From Sphingomonadales bacterium (GTDB taxonomy: Bacteria > Pseudomonadota > Alphaproteobacteria > Sphingomonadales > Sphingomonadaceae), in assembly GCA_016720115.1 (NCBI GenBank), contig JADJXT010000002.1:372001-436000 (forward strand): a stretch of 64,000 nt of DNA, written 5' to 3'. Numbering within the stretch: the first letter of the stretch is position 1; each line of letters opens with the position of its first letter. Positions 32,201 through 40,950 of the stretch are shown piece after piece. A program made the translations under genes and the position numbers. The notes under the pieces are model-generated. The model saw only the letters and a program-made list of their open reading frames with translations. It did not search any database and was not told the DNA's origin.

Positions 32201-33769
32201 ACACCGGGGGTGACGCTGATCTCCCCTCCCCCGCACCACGATATCTATTCGATCGAGGATCTGGCGCAGCTCATCTACGACCTGAAGCAGATCAACCCGC
32301 GTGCGCGGGTGTGCGTGAAACTGGTCAGCGCGGCTGGCATCGGGACGATTGCTGCCGGCGTCGCCAAGGCACATGCCGACGTCATTCTCGTTTCCGGCAA
32401 TGTCGGGGGCACCGGCGCGAGCCCGCTTACCAGTATCAAATATGCAGGTACCCCTTGGGAAATGGGGCTATCCGAGGCCAATCAGGTGCTGACGCTCAAC
32501 GGCCTGCGCCACCGGGTGAAGCTGCGCACCGATGGCGGGCTCAAGACCGGACGCGATATCGTGATTGCTGCCATTTTGGGCGCCGAGGAATATGGCATCG
32601 GCACGCTGAGCCTTGTCGCCATGGGCTGCATCATGGTGCGGCAATGCCATTCGAACACCTGCCCTGTCGGCGTCTGCGTGCAGGATGAAAAGCTGCGCGC
32701 CAGGTTCACCGGCACGCCCGAAAAGGTCATCAATTTGATGACATTTATCGCAGAGGAAGTGCGCGAGATATTGGCACGGCTTGGCTTCCGTTCGCTCGAT
32801 GAAATCATCGGCCGCACCGAATTGCTGCGTCAGGTCAATCGCGGTGCAGAGCACCTCGACGATCTTGATCTCAACCCGATACTCGCCAAGGTCGACGCGC
32901 CGGACGAAGCGCGGCGCTTCAACATCGAAAGCTTCCGCAATCCCGTTCCAGACAGTCTGGACGCCCAGATCATCAAGGATGCCCGGCCCGTATTCGATCG
33001 GCGCGAGAAGATGCAACTGACCTATAATGTCCGTAACACGCACCGCGCGGTCGGCACAAAGCTCAGCTCCGAAGTCACACGGCTTTACGGAATGAAAGGG
33101 CTGGCCGACGATCATGTGCAGATCCGCCTGCGGGGTTCCGCAGGTCAGTCGCTCGGTGCATTCCTCTGCCAGGGCATCACGCTGGAAGTATTCGGCGACG
33201 CCAATGACTATGTCGGCAAGGGCTTGTCAGGCGGCAAGATTGTCGTTCGCCCAACAGTCAGTTCCAACCTCGAAAGCCAGAGAAACTCGATCATCGGCAA
33301 TACGGTCCTCTATGGCGCGACCAGCGGCAAGCTGTTTGCTGCAGGCCAGGCTGGCGAACGCTTTGCAGTGCGCAATTCGGGCGCTCAAGTCGTTGTCGAA
33401 GGCTGCGGCGCCAATGGCTGCGAATATATGACCGGCGGCACCGCCGTCATCCTGGGTGCGACCGGCGGCAATTTCGGCGCAGGCATGACGGGCGGCATGG
33501 CGTTCGTGCTCGACCCCGAAGGCAGTTTCCCCTCATGCGCCAACCCTGACGGCATCATCTGGCAGCGGCTCGACAGCGTGTATTGGGAGGCGCAACTGAA
33601 GAACTTGGTCATCGAACATGCACAAGCCACCGACAGCGGCTGGTCTGCCTCGATTATCGAGGATTGGGAACGGCGACGCGGAGAATTCTGGCAGGTTTGT
33701 CCAAAGGAGATGCTATCGCGACTCGAACATCCGCTCTCGGACTCGCAGGTGAGCGTGGCCGCAGAATAG
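29246..33769 (+). CDS. gltB: glutamate synthase large subunit, GltB
   Basis: A 1507-residue protein of full family length. A short propeptide precedes DACGVG, where Cys28 becomes the N-terminal nucleophile of the class II glutaminase. The central domain is followed by the FMN-binding synthase domain with SGEGGEDSKRF, and CIMVRQCHSNTCPVGVCVQ near residue 1130 supplies the 3Fe-4S cysteines. A C-terminal beta-helix (glycine-rich GXXGXXXG repeats) closes it. It makes glutamate with GltD, the main ammonia-assimilation route together with glutamine synthetase. It is translationally coupled to gltD. Confidence 0.97.
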   Translation: MTHHLPTPEHERLAREGMYYPETERDACGVGLIAATDGRPSRRVVAAGIEALKAVWHRGAVDADGKTGDGAGLHVDLPARFFDDAITAAGHKPQPNRLAVGMVFLPRTDLGAQEACRTIVEAEIIEAGYTIYGWRQVPVDVSVIGDKAQRTRPEIEQIMIAGPMPEAADAAEFEKNLYLVRRRIEKKVIAAQIRDFYICSLSCQSIVYKGLFLAESLSIFYPDLQDERFESRVAVFHQRYSTNTFPQWWLAQPFRALAHNGEINTIRGNQNWMKSHEIKMASIAFGDHSDDIKPVIPAGASDTGALDAVFETLIRSGKEAPTAKLMLIPEAWQSKPDLPANHKAMYEYMASVMEPWDGPAALAMTDGHWAVAGVDRNALRPLRYSRTNDGLLIIGSETGMVIVPENTIVEKGRLGPGQMIAVNLDEGKLYRDAELKDRVAAEQDYAALVGGFRTISDLPAGSDVTLDWTRAELTRRQVAAGMTLEDMEMILSPMVDDAKEAVGSMGDDTPLAVISDKPRIISQFFRQNFSQVTNPPIDSLRERHVMSLKTRFSNLANILDETGQNSDVLVLESPVLTNAEWGRLKAAFGKAAADIDCTYDVAAGQEGLRAAIRRIREMAEAAVRSGQTELFLTDMDIKAERVAIPMILAAAAVHTHLVRAGLRSYASINARSAECLDTHYFAVLIGVGATTVNAYLAEAAIADRHGRGLFGTMSLEGAIENYRTAINEGLLKIMSKMGIAVISSYRGGYNFEAVGLSRALVNDFFPGMPNKISGEGYQSLFVNAAERHADAFDAAVARLPVGGFYKQRKDGETHAYSAGLMHLLQSAVAKDSYSTYLQFAAGVRELPPIYLRDLMEFNYPKEGVALDEVEAITEIRKRFVTPGMSLGALSPEAHETLAIAMNRIGAKAVSGEGGEDSKRFTPYENGDNANSVIKQIASGRFGVTAEYLGACEEIEIKVAQGAKPGEGGQLPGFKVTEMIARLRHSTPGVTLISPPPHHDIYSIEDLAQLIYDLKQINPRARVCVKLVSAAGIGTIAAGVAKAHADVILVSGNVGGTGASPLTSIKYAGTPWEMGLSEANQVLTLNGLRHRVKLRTDGGLKTGRDIVIAAILGAEEYGIGTLSLVAMGCIMVRQCHSNTCPVGVCVQDEKLRARFTGTPEKVINLMTFIAEEVREILARLGFRSLDEIIGRTELLRQVNRGAEHLDDLDLNPILAKVDAPDEARRFNIESFRNPVPDSLDAQIIKDARPVFDRREKMQLTYNVRNTHRAVGTKLSSEVTRLYGMKGLADDHVQIRLRGSAGQSLGAFLCQGITLEVFGDANDYVGKGLSGGKIVVRPTVSSNLESQRNSIIGNTVLYGATSGKLFAAGQAGERFAVRNSGAQVVVEGCGANGCEYMTGGTAVILGATGGNFGAGMTGGMAFVLDPEGSFPSCANPDGIIWQRLDSVYWEAQLKNLVIEHAQATDSGWSASIIEDWERRRGEFWQVCPKEMLSRLEHPLSDSQVSVAAE

Positions 33770-33935
33770 GTAAATCGGGCATGCGTTTTACAACCATTTA
33801 CCTTGCTTGCTCCTCGTTGACCGCATTGTTCAGTGCGCCGTCAGCCCAGCACTGATATAAGACCCGTGTTCAGGCCGTAATGGGGCTTGTGTTTTGCCTG
33901 GCTTAGTTGAGCCGGTATTTCTGGGGTGATGGGCC

Positions 33936-34472
33936 ATGCGCTCGATTGATTTGCGAGTACCGGCAGTTGCCGGTTTTGCCGTTCTTCTTCTGGCTTTTGC
34001 GCCAGGCGCCAGAGCAGCCGATACGCACGAAATCCAGTTTGTCGCTGGCACGGGCGAAGCGGCCATTGCTTCGCCTATGGCGCTTGCTGGCACCGACAAT
34101 GACAATGTCGAAGCCGAGTTGAATGGTCTTGCTGAAAGGCTTGCCGATCCTCGCGTTCAGAACGGTGTGGCTGATATGGTCGAACGTGTGGGTGGAACCA
34201 TGCTCGACCTGCCTGTCGGCAAGTTTGCCGCAGCCATCGAAAAGGCACGTCCGGGGACGATCGAAAAGCACATCCGCGAAGACGCGACCGTTGCCGATCT
34301 GGCTGGTCGTGACGCAGAACGCCTTCCCCGCGAACTGGGCAAGGGCAGCCGCCAGATGATGACCATGCTCAGCGGTTTTGCTTCGGCTTTCGCAACGATG
34401 ATGCCCGAGTTCGAGCAAATGGGGCGCGACCTCGAACGCAGCATGAAAGACATCAAGGCAGCGCGCGACTGA
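33936..34472 (+). CDS. hypothetical exported protein
   Basis: A 178-residue protein with a signal peptide (MRSIDLRVPAVAGFAVLLLAFAPGARAA). The mature region is mostly helical and polar (VEAELNGLAERLADPRVQNGVADMVERVGGTMLDLPVGKFAAAIEKA), ending in MMPEFEQMGRDLERSMKDIKAARD. I recognise no domain. Helical repeats suggest a periplasmic structural or adaptor protein, but that is speculative. A strong terminator follows. Confidence 0.6.
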   Translation: MRSIDLRVPAVAGFAVLLLAFAPGARAADTHEIQFVAGTGEAAIASPMALAGTDNDNVEAELNGLAERLADPRVQNGVADMVERVGGTMLDLPVGKFAAAIEKARPGTIEKHIREDATVADLAGRDAERLPRELGKGSRQMMTMLSGFASAFATMMPEFEQMGRDLERSMKDIKAARD

Positions 34473-34525
34473 GAGATTTCGTCAACAGGGACACCGTTAA
34501 CGGGGGGCAGTTTCGTTAACGGGGA

Positions 34526-34558
34526 GGGGCGGTGCCGGTTTGCGCACCGCCCCTTTTT
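34526..34558 (+). terminator. intrinsic terminator
   Basis: GGGGCGGTGC (34526-34535) pairs perfectly with GCACCGCCCC (34544-34553), followed by TTTTT. It ends the upstream exported-protein transcript just before the convergent putA stop. Two copies of GTTAACGGGG lie directly upstream. Confidence 0.85.
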
Positions 34559-34564
34559 CTATTT

Positions 34565-37531
34565 TCAGTCCTCCAGCGACAGCAAAGAGGCATTGCCGCC
34601 TGCACTGGTCGTGTCGATACTGGTCGTCCGCTCGGCGCAGAAACGGTGGAGATAGTTGGGGCCACCCGCTTTGGGCCCTGTACCGGAAAGCCCCTCCCCG
34701 CCGAAAGGCTGGCTACCGACAACGGCACCGATCATCGAGCGGTTGATGTAGAGATTGCCGACGCGCGCTGCGCCTTCGACAGCTTCCGAAACCCGCGCAA
34801 TGCGGCTGTGCAGGCCCATGGTCAGGCCAAAGCCCTTGGCATTGACCGCCGCGATGGTCTCTTCCAGCTTGCCGGCAGGCCAGGTCGCGACATGGACGAT
34901 CGGCCCGAACCATTCGGTGTTGATCTCGTCCAGGCTATTGAGGCGGACCAAAGTCGGCGGAACATAAAGGCCATCTGATGGCACGGGCACTTCAAAGACA
35001 ATGCGATCCGCCACTGTCTGGCGATAGGCCATCAACCGGTCATAGGCCGCCTTGTCGATCACCGGGCCGATGTCATTTGCGGGATTGGCAGGATCGCCCA
35101 CGACCAGTTCCTGCATCGCACCGACGAGCATGTCGATTGTGTGTTCCGCAATCTGTTCCTGCAGCAACAACAGGCGGAGGGCCGAGCAGCGCTGACCGGC
35201 GGACTGGAAGCCCGAAATCACGACATCGCGAACGACCTGTTCGGAAAGCGCGGTCGAATCGACAAACATCGCGTTGAGGCCGCCGGTTTCGGCAATCAGC
35301 GGGACCAGAGGGCGGGCATCGTCGGTCAGGAGGTTGCGGGCGATGGCTTTGGCAGTGGGGACCGAGCCGGTGAAAACGGTGCCAACGATGCGGCGATCAC
35401 CCAGAAGAACCTGACCTATGTCACCGCCTCCGGTGACGATCTGTATGGCACCGGCAGGAATACCGGCCTTGCGCGCCAGATCAATCGCATATCGTGCGAT
35501 AGCAGGCGTTTGTGGCGCAGGCTTGGCGACAACCGTATTGCCAGAGACGAGAGCGGCAACCACCTGCCCCAGGAAGATGGCCAGCGGGAAATTCCACGGC
35601 GCGATCGCAGCCCAGACGCCGTGTCCCTCATAACGCAGAACATTGCGCTCACCGGTTGGCCCCGGCAGTTCAACCGGCTGCATGTCGTGCCGCGCGCGTG
35701 CAGCATAATAGCGGCAGAAATCGACCGCTTCGCGGACTTCGGCCAGCGCATCGGGGATCGTCTTCTTCGCCTCTTGCACCGCGATTGCCATCAACGGCGC
35801 GCGATGTTCCTCCAGCAAATCAGCCAGGCGTTCCAGGCAGGCCGCGCGCTCTTCCACCGGCGTTGCCGACCATGACGGATAGGCCGCCTCAGCAGCAGCA
35901 ATCGCCGTTTTCACATCGGTATCAATGCCGTCAGGCACCGCAGGCATGGCCGCGACCTTGGCAGCGATACCGGCCAGAACATCGGCGTCCTCCAGATCCA
36001 TGCCCTCACTGTTCGCGCGCTGCGGTGCAAACAATTCGGCAGGCAGGCGGATCGCGGGATGGCGCGTGCCCCCAACTTCCATCACCTTTTCGACCGGATC
36101 GGCGAGCAGTTCGTCTTCGCTCACCTCCTCATCGGCCAATTGATGGACAAAGCTGCTGTTCGCGCCATTTTCGAGCAGGCGCCGGACGAGATAGGCAAGC
36201 AGATCGCGATGCCCGCCCACAGGGGCGTAGATGCGGCAATGATAGCCTTCGTCCTGCACCAGCCGTTCGAACAGCCCCTGCCCCATGCCGTGCAGCCGCT
36301 GAAATTCGAAATCGCGCGTCTGCCCTGCCCATTCGAGGATCGTGCCCACTGTCAACGCATTGTGCGTCGCGAATGCCGGGCGAATATTGGCGGCGCGCAA
36401 CATATCCTTTGCGCAGGCCAGATAGGAAACATCGGTCGAAGGCTTGCGGGTAAACAGCGGATAATCCGAAAGTCCGCGCTCCTGCGCCCATTTGATTTCG
36501 CTGTCCCAATAGGCCCCTTTGACGAGGCGAACCTGCATGATGCGGCCCGTATCGCGCCCCAGCGCATCGGCCCAGGCCAGCACCGGACGGGCACGCTTCG
36601 AATAAGCCTGCACCGCCATGCCAAGCCCATCCCAACCCTTAAGCTGCGGATCGCGCGCGGCGGCTTCGATGATGTCGAGGCTCATTTCAAGGCGCGCCGC
36701 CTCCTCGGCATCGACGGTCAGTTGCACAGCTGCCCCCGCCGCCTGTCGCGCCAGATCGACCAGCATCGCTGACAGTTCGGGAACGCAGCTTGCCGCCTTG
36801 GCGGTTTCATAGCGCGGATGTAGCGCCGACAGTTTTACCGAAACGCTGTGTCCGCGCGCCGGGTTCGCACCGACTGCCGCGATCGCACCTCGATAGGCCT
36901 CAAAATAGCGCTCTGCATCGGCACGCGTGCGGGCGGCTTCGCCAAGCATGTCGAAACTCGCCGTAAAGCCTTCATTCTCCGGCGTATCCATCCGCTTGAT
37001 GGCTTCGTCGATGGTCCGGCCCATTACGAAGACCTGCCCCATCAACCGCATCGCCGCACCCACCGCCTGCCGGACGAAAGGTTCGCCCGCGCGCGACACG
37101 AGCTTGCGCAGCACGCCCCGGCCATCGTCGCCGACCATCGCCTTGCCAAGCACCAGCCCCCAGGTTGCACCGTTGACCAGCAGGCTCGCCGATTTGCCGC
37201 TATGCGCGCGCCAGTTGGCATCGCCCAATTTGTCGGCGATCAGCAGGTCGGCGGTATCGGCATCGGGGACGCGCAGAAACGCCTCTGCCAGCGAGAGCAA
37301 CGCCGTGCCCTCTTCGGTGCCAAGGCGATATTCTTGCAGGAACTGGTTGACCCAGCCATCGGTCTGCGCCGCGCGCAATTCGCCCAGCAGGTCGCGCGCG
37401 CGCGCGACCACGCCATCACGTTCGGCGGGGGATAGCTGCGCTGCCGCTACCAGAGGTGCGAGCGTTTCGGGTTCGGATGCGCGGAACATCGGCCGGATGG
37501 CCGCACGCGCGGAATCGACTGGATTTGCCAT
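34565..37531 (-). CDS. putA: bifunctional proline dehydrogenase / P5C dehydrogenase PutA
   Basis: A 988-residue two-domain enzyme. The proline dehydrogenase half (about residues 100-490) shows SVKLSALHPRYE, MQVRLVKGAYWDSEIKW and HGMGQGLFERL around the FAD. The aldehyde dehydrogenase half (about 510-980) has WNFPLAIFLGQVVAALVSGN, VFTGSVPTAKAIA and the catalytic Cys in FQSAGQRCSALR. It oxidises proline to glutamate, channelling the intermediate. The N-terminus begins with MANPVDSARAAIRPMFRASE, and no ribbon-helix-helix DNA-binding domain is present, so it is the short, non-repressing PutA type. Convergent with the gene to the left. Confidence 0.95.
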   Translation of the reverse strand: MANPVDSARAAIRPMFRASEPETLAPLVAAAQLSPAERDGVVARARDLLGELRAAQTDGWVNQFLQEYRLGTEEGTALLSLAEAFLRVPDADTADLLIADKLGDANWRAHSGKSASLLVNGATWGLVLGKAMVGDDGRGVLRKLVSRAGEPFVRQAVGAAMRLMGQVFVMGRTIDEAIKRMDTPENEGFTASFDMLGEAARTRADAERYFEAYRGAIAAVGANPARGHSVSVKLSALHPRYETAKAASCVPELSAMLVDLARQAAGAAVQLTVDAEEAARLEMSLDIIEAAARDPQLKGWDGLGMAVQAYSKRARPVLAWADALGRDTGRIMQVRLVKGAYWDSEIKWAQERGLSDYPLFTRKPSTDVSYLACAKDMLRAANIRPAFATHNALTVGTILEWAGQTRDFEFQRLHGMGQGLFERLVQDEGYHCRIYAPVGGHRDLLAYLVRRLLENGANSSFVHQLADEEVSEDELLADPVEKVMEVGGTRHPAIRLPAELFAPQRANSEGMDLEDADVLAGIAAKVAAMPAVPDGIDTDVKTAIAAAEAAYPSWSATPVEERAACLERLADLLEEHRAPLMAIAVQEAKKTIPDALAEVREAVDFCRYYAARARHDMQPVELPGPTGERNVLRYEGHGVWAAIAPWNFPLAIFLGQVVAALVSGNTVVAKPAPQTPAIARYAIDLARKAGIPAGAIQIVTGGGDIGQVLLGDRRIVGTVFTGSVPTAKAIARNLLTDDARPLVPLIAETGGLNAMFVDSTALSEQVVRDVVISGFQSAGQRCSALRLLLLQEQIAEHTIDMLVGAMQELVVGDPANPANDIGPVIDKAAYDRLMAYRQTVADRIVFEVPVPSDGLYVPPTLVRLNSLDEINTEWFGPIVHVATWPAGKLEETIAAVNAKGFGLTMGLHSRIARVSEAVEGAARVGNLYINRSMIGAVVGSQPFGGEGLSGTGPKAGGPNYLHRFCAERTTSIDTTSAGGNASLLSLED

Positions 37532-37593
37532 GCCGCCGCATAGCGCCTGTGGCCATGCCGCGACAAGTTACAAATGTTACTAAATGAAGAGTT

Positions 37594-37724
37594 CTCCCCT
37601 CCCACAGACGGGAGGGGTTTGAAGACTTGGCAGCCTGTTGCCCAGTCGTAGCGGGCTGGGGGCTTGCAACCTTGAGCAACGCCGACAGGCCCCACTCCAA
37701 CCCCTCCCCTTAAGGGGAGGGGCT
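37594..37724. repeat. intergenic repeat with CCCCTCCC hairpins, terminator-like
   Basis: The repeat is flanked by CCCCTCCC/GGGAGGGG (37596-37617) and a perfect 22-bp palindrome, CCCCTCCCCTT/AAGGGGAGGGG (37701-37722). The second palindrome lies 8 bp beyond the stop of the glycine-zipper gene and may end its transcript. Similar CTCCC-type palindromes occur at 39655-39776, 43445-43598 and 47757-47808. Confidence 0.6.
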
Positions 37725-37730
37725 TTGAGA

Positions 37731-38069
37731 TTACCGATAACGGCGGCGGCAGTTGCTGTCCGACTTGTCGATCGCGCGTCCCGCAAGGGCGCCTACGGCG
37801 GCACCGATGATGGCGCCTTCGGTGCGATTGCCACGACGGGCAATTTCACGACCGGCAAGGCCGCCCGCCACGGCACCGATCACGGTGCCGCCCGTGCCCT
37901 TGTCGCAACGATATCCACGATCGCGGCGATGGTAACGGCTATTGTCGCGATCCCGATAGCTGTGATAGCCATCATCGTTATATCGACCCGCAAAGGCGGG
38001 GGTTGCAGAAAAACCTGTAACGAGCGTTGCGGCGGCTACCAGTGCGCCGAGCGACTTTTTCATGTTCAT
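37731..38069 (-). CDS. glycine-zipper 2TM-domain exported protein
   Basis: A 112-residue protein. The ATG at 38069 has GGAG 7 bases upstream. A signal peptide (MNMKKSLGALVAAATLVTGFSATPAFA) is followed by a basic, Tyr/Arg/His-rich linker. A glycine-zipper segment comes next: GTGGTVIGAVAGGLAGREIARRGNRTEGAIIGAAVGALAGRAID, the Rickettsia 17-kDa-antigen/2TM type. Such proteins sit in the envelope; the function is unknown. There is no lipobox. Confidence 0.75.
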   Translation of the reverse strand: MNMKKSLGALVAAATLVTGFSATPAFAGRYNDDGYHSYRDRDNSRYHRRDRGYRCDKGTGGTVIGAVAGGLAGREIARRGNRTEGAIIGAAVGALAGRAIDKSDSNCRRRYR

Positions 38070-38223
38070 TTTCTTTCTCCTTTGCACTGGCGGATCGTTG
38101 CTCCCAATTCGCTTCGATGAAATCCGCCTCAAATCTTGCCCTGTTGAATATGGGTTATGCGATTCGGCTTGAGCCTTTGCTGAATGCGGATGTTATCTTG
38201 CGTTCAGGCTTGGGCTTTTTTTG

Positions 38224-39276
38224 ATGAATGCTATGACGGCGAAGATGCGCCGCCGAATGCCCCGAATAGCCTTGCTTTTGCTGTTGATGGTTGCCGCTGT
38301 CGGCGGCCACCGCGTCTATTCGCGCAACTACAGCCAGCAGATCGAGCGGGTGCCACTGGCGCTCGATGAGACCGATCCCGAACGCAAGAAAGTCGGCGCC
38401 CTCACTTTCCTGAACGCCTGGGAATTACGAAGCGACAATAGCGATTTCGGGGGCATCTCGGCTTTGGCGGTGACCGGCAAAAACCGCTTTCTTGCAGTGA
38501 GCGATGCTGGAACCTTGATCGGCTTCACCCTTGGTCAATCCAACCGGATGGAAGACAGCTTCATCGCCGCCCTGCCCGGGGCTTTTGGCAAGGATGCCGA
38601 TTATCGCGACCGCGACAGCGAAGGCATGACCTATGATCCGGCGTCGGGTCGCATCTGGGTGAGCTACGAAGCGCGCCACGCGATCCGGCGGTTTTCGCCA
38701 TCGCTAGGCCGGATTGACGGCACCAAAAGGCTGACCTTCACCAAAGGCTGGAAAGCAAATGGCGGTGTCGAGGCGATAACGCAGCTGCGCGACGGCCGGT
38801 TCATGCTGTTTTCCGAAACCCACCAGCGGCCCGATGGCAGCAACAGCGCTTTTCTTTATTCGGGCGATCCGGTCGAGCCCGGTTCGCGAGCGACACCCTT
38901 TGGCTATCGCGCGCCGGAGGGTTACCGCCCCACCGATGCGACGGTGTTGCCCGATGGCAGGGTGCTGATGCTCAACCGCCGCGTCGGTCTGCCCAACGGC
39001 TTTTCCGCCAAGCTTACCATGTTCGATCCGGCTGAAATCGAATCCGATGGGGTGATTGCGCCGCGAACGATCGCCACCCTCGCATCCCCCCTGCTGGTCG
39101 ATAATATGGAAGGCTTGGCAACCACCGTGGATCAAGACCGCATCATCGTCTGGATGATTTCAGATGATAATTTCACCGCGCTGCAGCGCACCATCCTGAT
39201 GAAGTTTGCGCTGGATCTGCCCAATAAAAAACCGGAGGCGGAAACCGCCCCCGGCTTTGCAACTCTAACGAGGTAG
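38224..39276 (+). CDS. esterase-like activity of phytase family protein
   Basis: A 350-residue secreted or membrane-anchored protein with an N-terminal hydrophobic helix (IALLLLLMVAAVGGHRVYS). The rest is beta-propeller-like: FGGISALAVTGKNRFLAVSDAG, DRDSEGMTYDPASGRIWVSYE, PTDATVLPDGRVLMLNRRVG and VDNMEGLATTVDQDRIIVWMISDDN. This pattern fits the phytase-like/esterase-like propeller family common in sphingomonads. The start is uncertain (38224 or 38245). No phytase function is shown. The end of the gene contains the rpmB terminator in antisense. Confidence 0.72.
   Translation: MNAMTAKMRRRMPRIALLLLLMVAAVGGHRVYSRNYSQQIERVPLALDETDPERKKVGALTFLNAWELRSDNSDFGGISALAVTGKNRFLAVSDAGTLIGFTLGQSNRMEDSFIAALPGAFGKDADYRDRDSEGMTYDPASGRIWVSYEARHAIRRFSPSLGRIDGTKRLTFTKGWKANGGVEAITQLRDGRFMLFSETHQRPDGSNSAFLYSGDPVEPGSRATPFGYRAPEGYRPTDATVLPDGRVLMLNRRVGLPNGFSAKLTMFDPAEIESDGVIAPRTIATLASPLLVDNMEGLATTVDQDRIIVWMISDDNFTALQRTILMKFALDLPNKKPEAETAPGFATLTR
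39226..39254 (-). terminator. rpmB terminator within the convergent gene's 3' end
   Basis: On the minus strand CCGGGGGCGG and CCGCCTCCGG form a stem with one mismatch and a 3-base loop, followed by TTTTTT. The element lies 28 bp past the rpmB stop and overlaps the last codons of the phytase-like gene. Confidence 0.75.
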
Positions 39277-39281
39277 GGCGA

Positions 39282-39572
39282 TTAAGCGGCTGCAGCCTGC
39301 TTCTTCGAAAGCGCCTTCTTCACCTTGCGGGCATTGATGCTCAGTTTCTCGTCCGAAGTCTTGAGCAGCCAGTTGTCGAGGCCGCCAACATGTTCAACCG
39401 AGCGCAGGCCCGAAGCCGAAACGCGGAACTTGAATGCCTGTTCCAGCGAATCCGAAAGCAGCGTGACATTCTGCAGGTTGGGCAGGAAGGTCCGCTTGGT
39501 CTTGTTGTTAGCGTGGCTCACATTGTGGCCTACCATGCGACCCTTGCCGGTCAGTTCGCAAATGCGCGACAT
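39282..39572 (-). CDS. rpmB: 50S ribosomal protein L28
   Basis: A 96-residue protein beginning MSRICELTGKGRMVGHNVSH, the standard L28 start (ATG at 39572). NNKTKRTFLPNLQNVTL and the C-terminal KKALSKKQAAAA tail are as expected of alphaproteobacteria. It is a component of the large ribosomal subunit. It is expressed alone and followed by an intrinsic terminator. Confidence 0.97.
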   Translation of the reverse strand: MSRICELTGKGRMVGHNVSHANNKTKRTFLPNLQNVTLLSDSLEQAFKFRVSASGLRSVEHVGGLDNWLLKTSDEKLSINARKVKKALSKKQAAAA

Positions 39573-39654
39573 CTTCAAAATCCCTATAATATATAAGTTA
39601 CGGGAATCGCTGTTCCCGGAAAGTGGCTGCCCCTAACCTTGCGGGAGCGAAAGG

Positions 39655-39776
39655 TCAAGGCCCGCAATTGCTCCCCTGCCGCTCGCAGGAGCGGCTGGGA
39701 GAGGGCCTGACAGGGCACAAAGCTCGCTTCGCTCGCCCCCTCCCCCAACCCTCCCGTAAACGGGAGCGGGACTAAA
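39655..39776. repeat. intergenic palindromic repeat
   Basis: A noncoding stretch of over 100 bp between rpmB and the acyl-CoA dehydrogenase gene, with several hairpins: GCCGCTCgcagGAGCGGC and CTCCCGTaaACGGGAG. It resembles the repeats at 37594-37724 and 43445-43598. Confidence 0.5.
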
Positions 39777-40890
39777 AGAGCAAATCCGCCAGTTTCCCCC
39801 GCTGCCAGGCGGCATCGCCAAATTGCGAAGCGTGGAAAATCGCCGCTCGCCGGTGCAGCCCGGCATCGCAATCATGGGTGAAGCCGAATCCGCCGTGAAA
39901 CTGGATCGCCCGGTCGGCAGCAAAGCTGTAGGCACCGTCCGCTGCGGCCTTGGCCATCCTTACCGCCACCTCGCCCCTGCCCTGATCGGCAAAGCTATGC
40001 GCCGCGCTGTAAAGATGCGTTCGCGCCTTTTCATAGCCAACATAGGCATCGACCATCGGATGTTTGAGCGCCTGATATTCGCCGATCAACTTGCCGAATT
40101 GCTTGCGGGTACGCAGATAATCGAGCGTATAGTCGATCACCGCCTGCGACCCGCCGCACATTTCAGCGGATTGGAGCAGGTTTACTGCAAGCTCGATCTG
40201 GGCAAGCGCAGCGCTGGTGCGTGAAATATCCAGCACAGCGTCTTCGGATACCGAAATGCCGTCGAGCGACAGCGCAAAGCTGCGCCTTGTCTCATCGACA
40301 ATGGTTTCACGACGAAGCGCGCCCGCCGGGATGTCCGATTTCTCGACCAATATCAGCGCCGCTTTTCCGTCGAGCTGGGCCGACACGATCAGCAGATCGG
40401 CGCTATCGGCCCACAGCACGAAATGCTTGGTTCCAGATAGCCGGATCTGACCGTCAGCACGGGTTGCTGTGGCTATAATGTTCGCAAGATCCCAATCGCC
40501 ATGCGCCTCGCCCAGCGCCAGCGTGCCGATTTCGCCTGCGGCCAGCCGTGGTAGCCATTCCGCCTGTTGGGCAGAGGTCCCCCCGGCAAGCAATGCCTGC
40601 TGCGCCGTTATCGTTGTAACGAACGGAGAGGCCAACAGATTGCGCCCCATCTGCTCGACCACCGGCACGACTTCACCCAGCGACAGGCCTACGCCGCCCT
40701 GCGCCTCTGGCACCGCGATCGCCAGCCAGCCCAGCCCGACAATTTCCTGCCAGACAGCAGCATCATAGCCGGTATCGCTTTCAAGCAGTGCGCGAACCGA
40801 GGAAATCGGCGATTTCTCACGACAAAATTCGCTGGCTATATCGAGCAGCTGGATCTGCTCCTCGCTATAGCCAATCCCTGCAAATTCCAT
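39772..40890 (-). CDS. acyl-CoA dehydrogenase family protein
   Basis: A 372-residue FAD enzyme of ordinary length. The N-terminal helical domain (MEFAGIGYSEEQIQLLDIASEFCREK) is followed by the middle beta domain and a C-terminal four-helix bundle: YLRTRKQFGKLIGEYQALKHPMVDAYVGYEKARTHLYSAA and FHGGFGFTHDCDAGLHRRAAIFHASQFGD. RKQFGKLIGEYQALKH is diagnostic. It would oxidise an acyl-CoA; the usual catalytic Glu is not obvious in this copy, so substrate and activity are uncertain. It is the first gene after a 60-bp gap from purA. Confidence 0.88.
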   Translation of the reverse strand: MEFAGIGYSEEQIQLLDIASEFCREKSPISSVRALLESDTGYDAAVWQEIVGLGWLAIAVPEAQGGVGLSLGEVVPVVEQMGRNLLASPFVTTITAQQALLAGGTSAQQAEWLPRLAAGEIGTLALGEAHGDWDLANIIATATRADGQIRLSGTKHFVLWADSADLLIVSAQLDGKAALILVEKSDIPAGALRRETIVDETRRSFALSLDGISVSEDAVLDISRTSAALAQIELAVNLLQSAEMCGGSQAVIDYTLDYLRTRKQFGKLIGEYQALKHPMVDAYVGYEKARTHLYSAAHSFADQGRGEVAVRMAKAAADGAYSFAADRAIQFHGGFGFTHDCDAGLHRRAAIFHASQFGDAAWQRGKLADLLF

Positions 40891-40950
40891 TTCGCGTTCC
40901 TCTCTTCAGGGAGCTTGTTTGGGTTAATCGCGCGATTAAATCAAGGCGAT

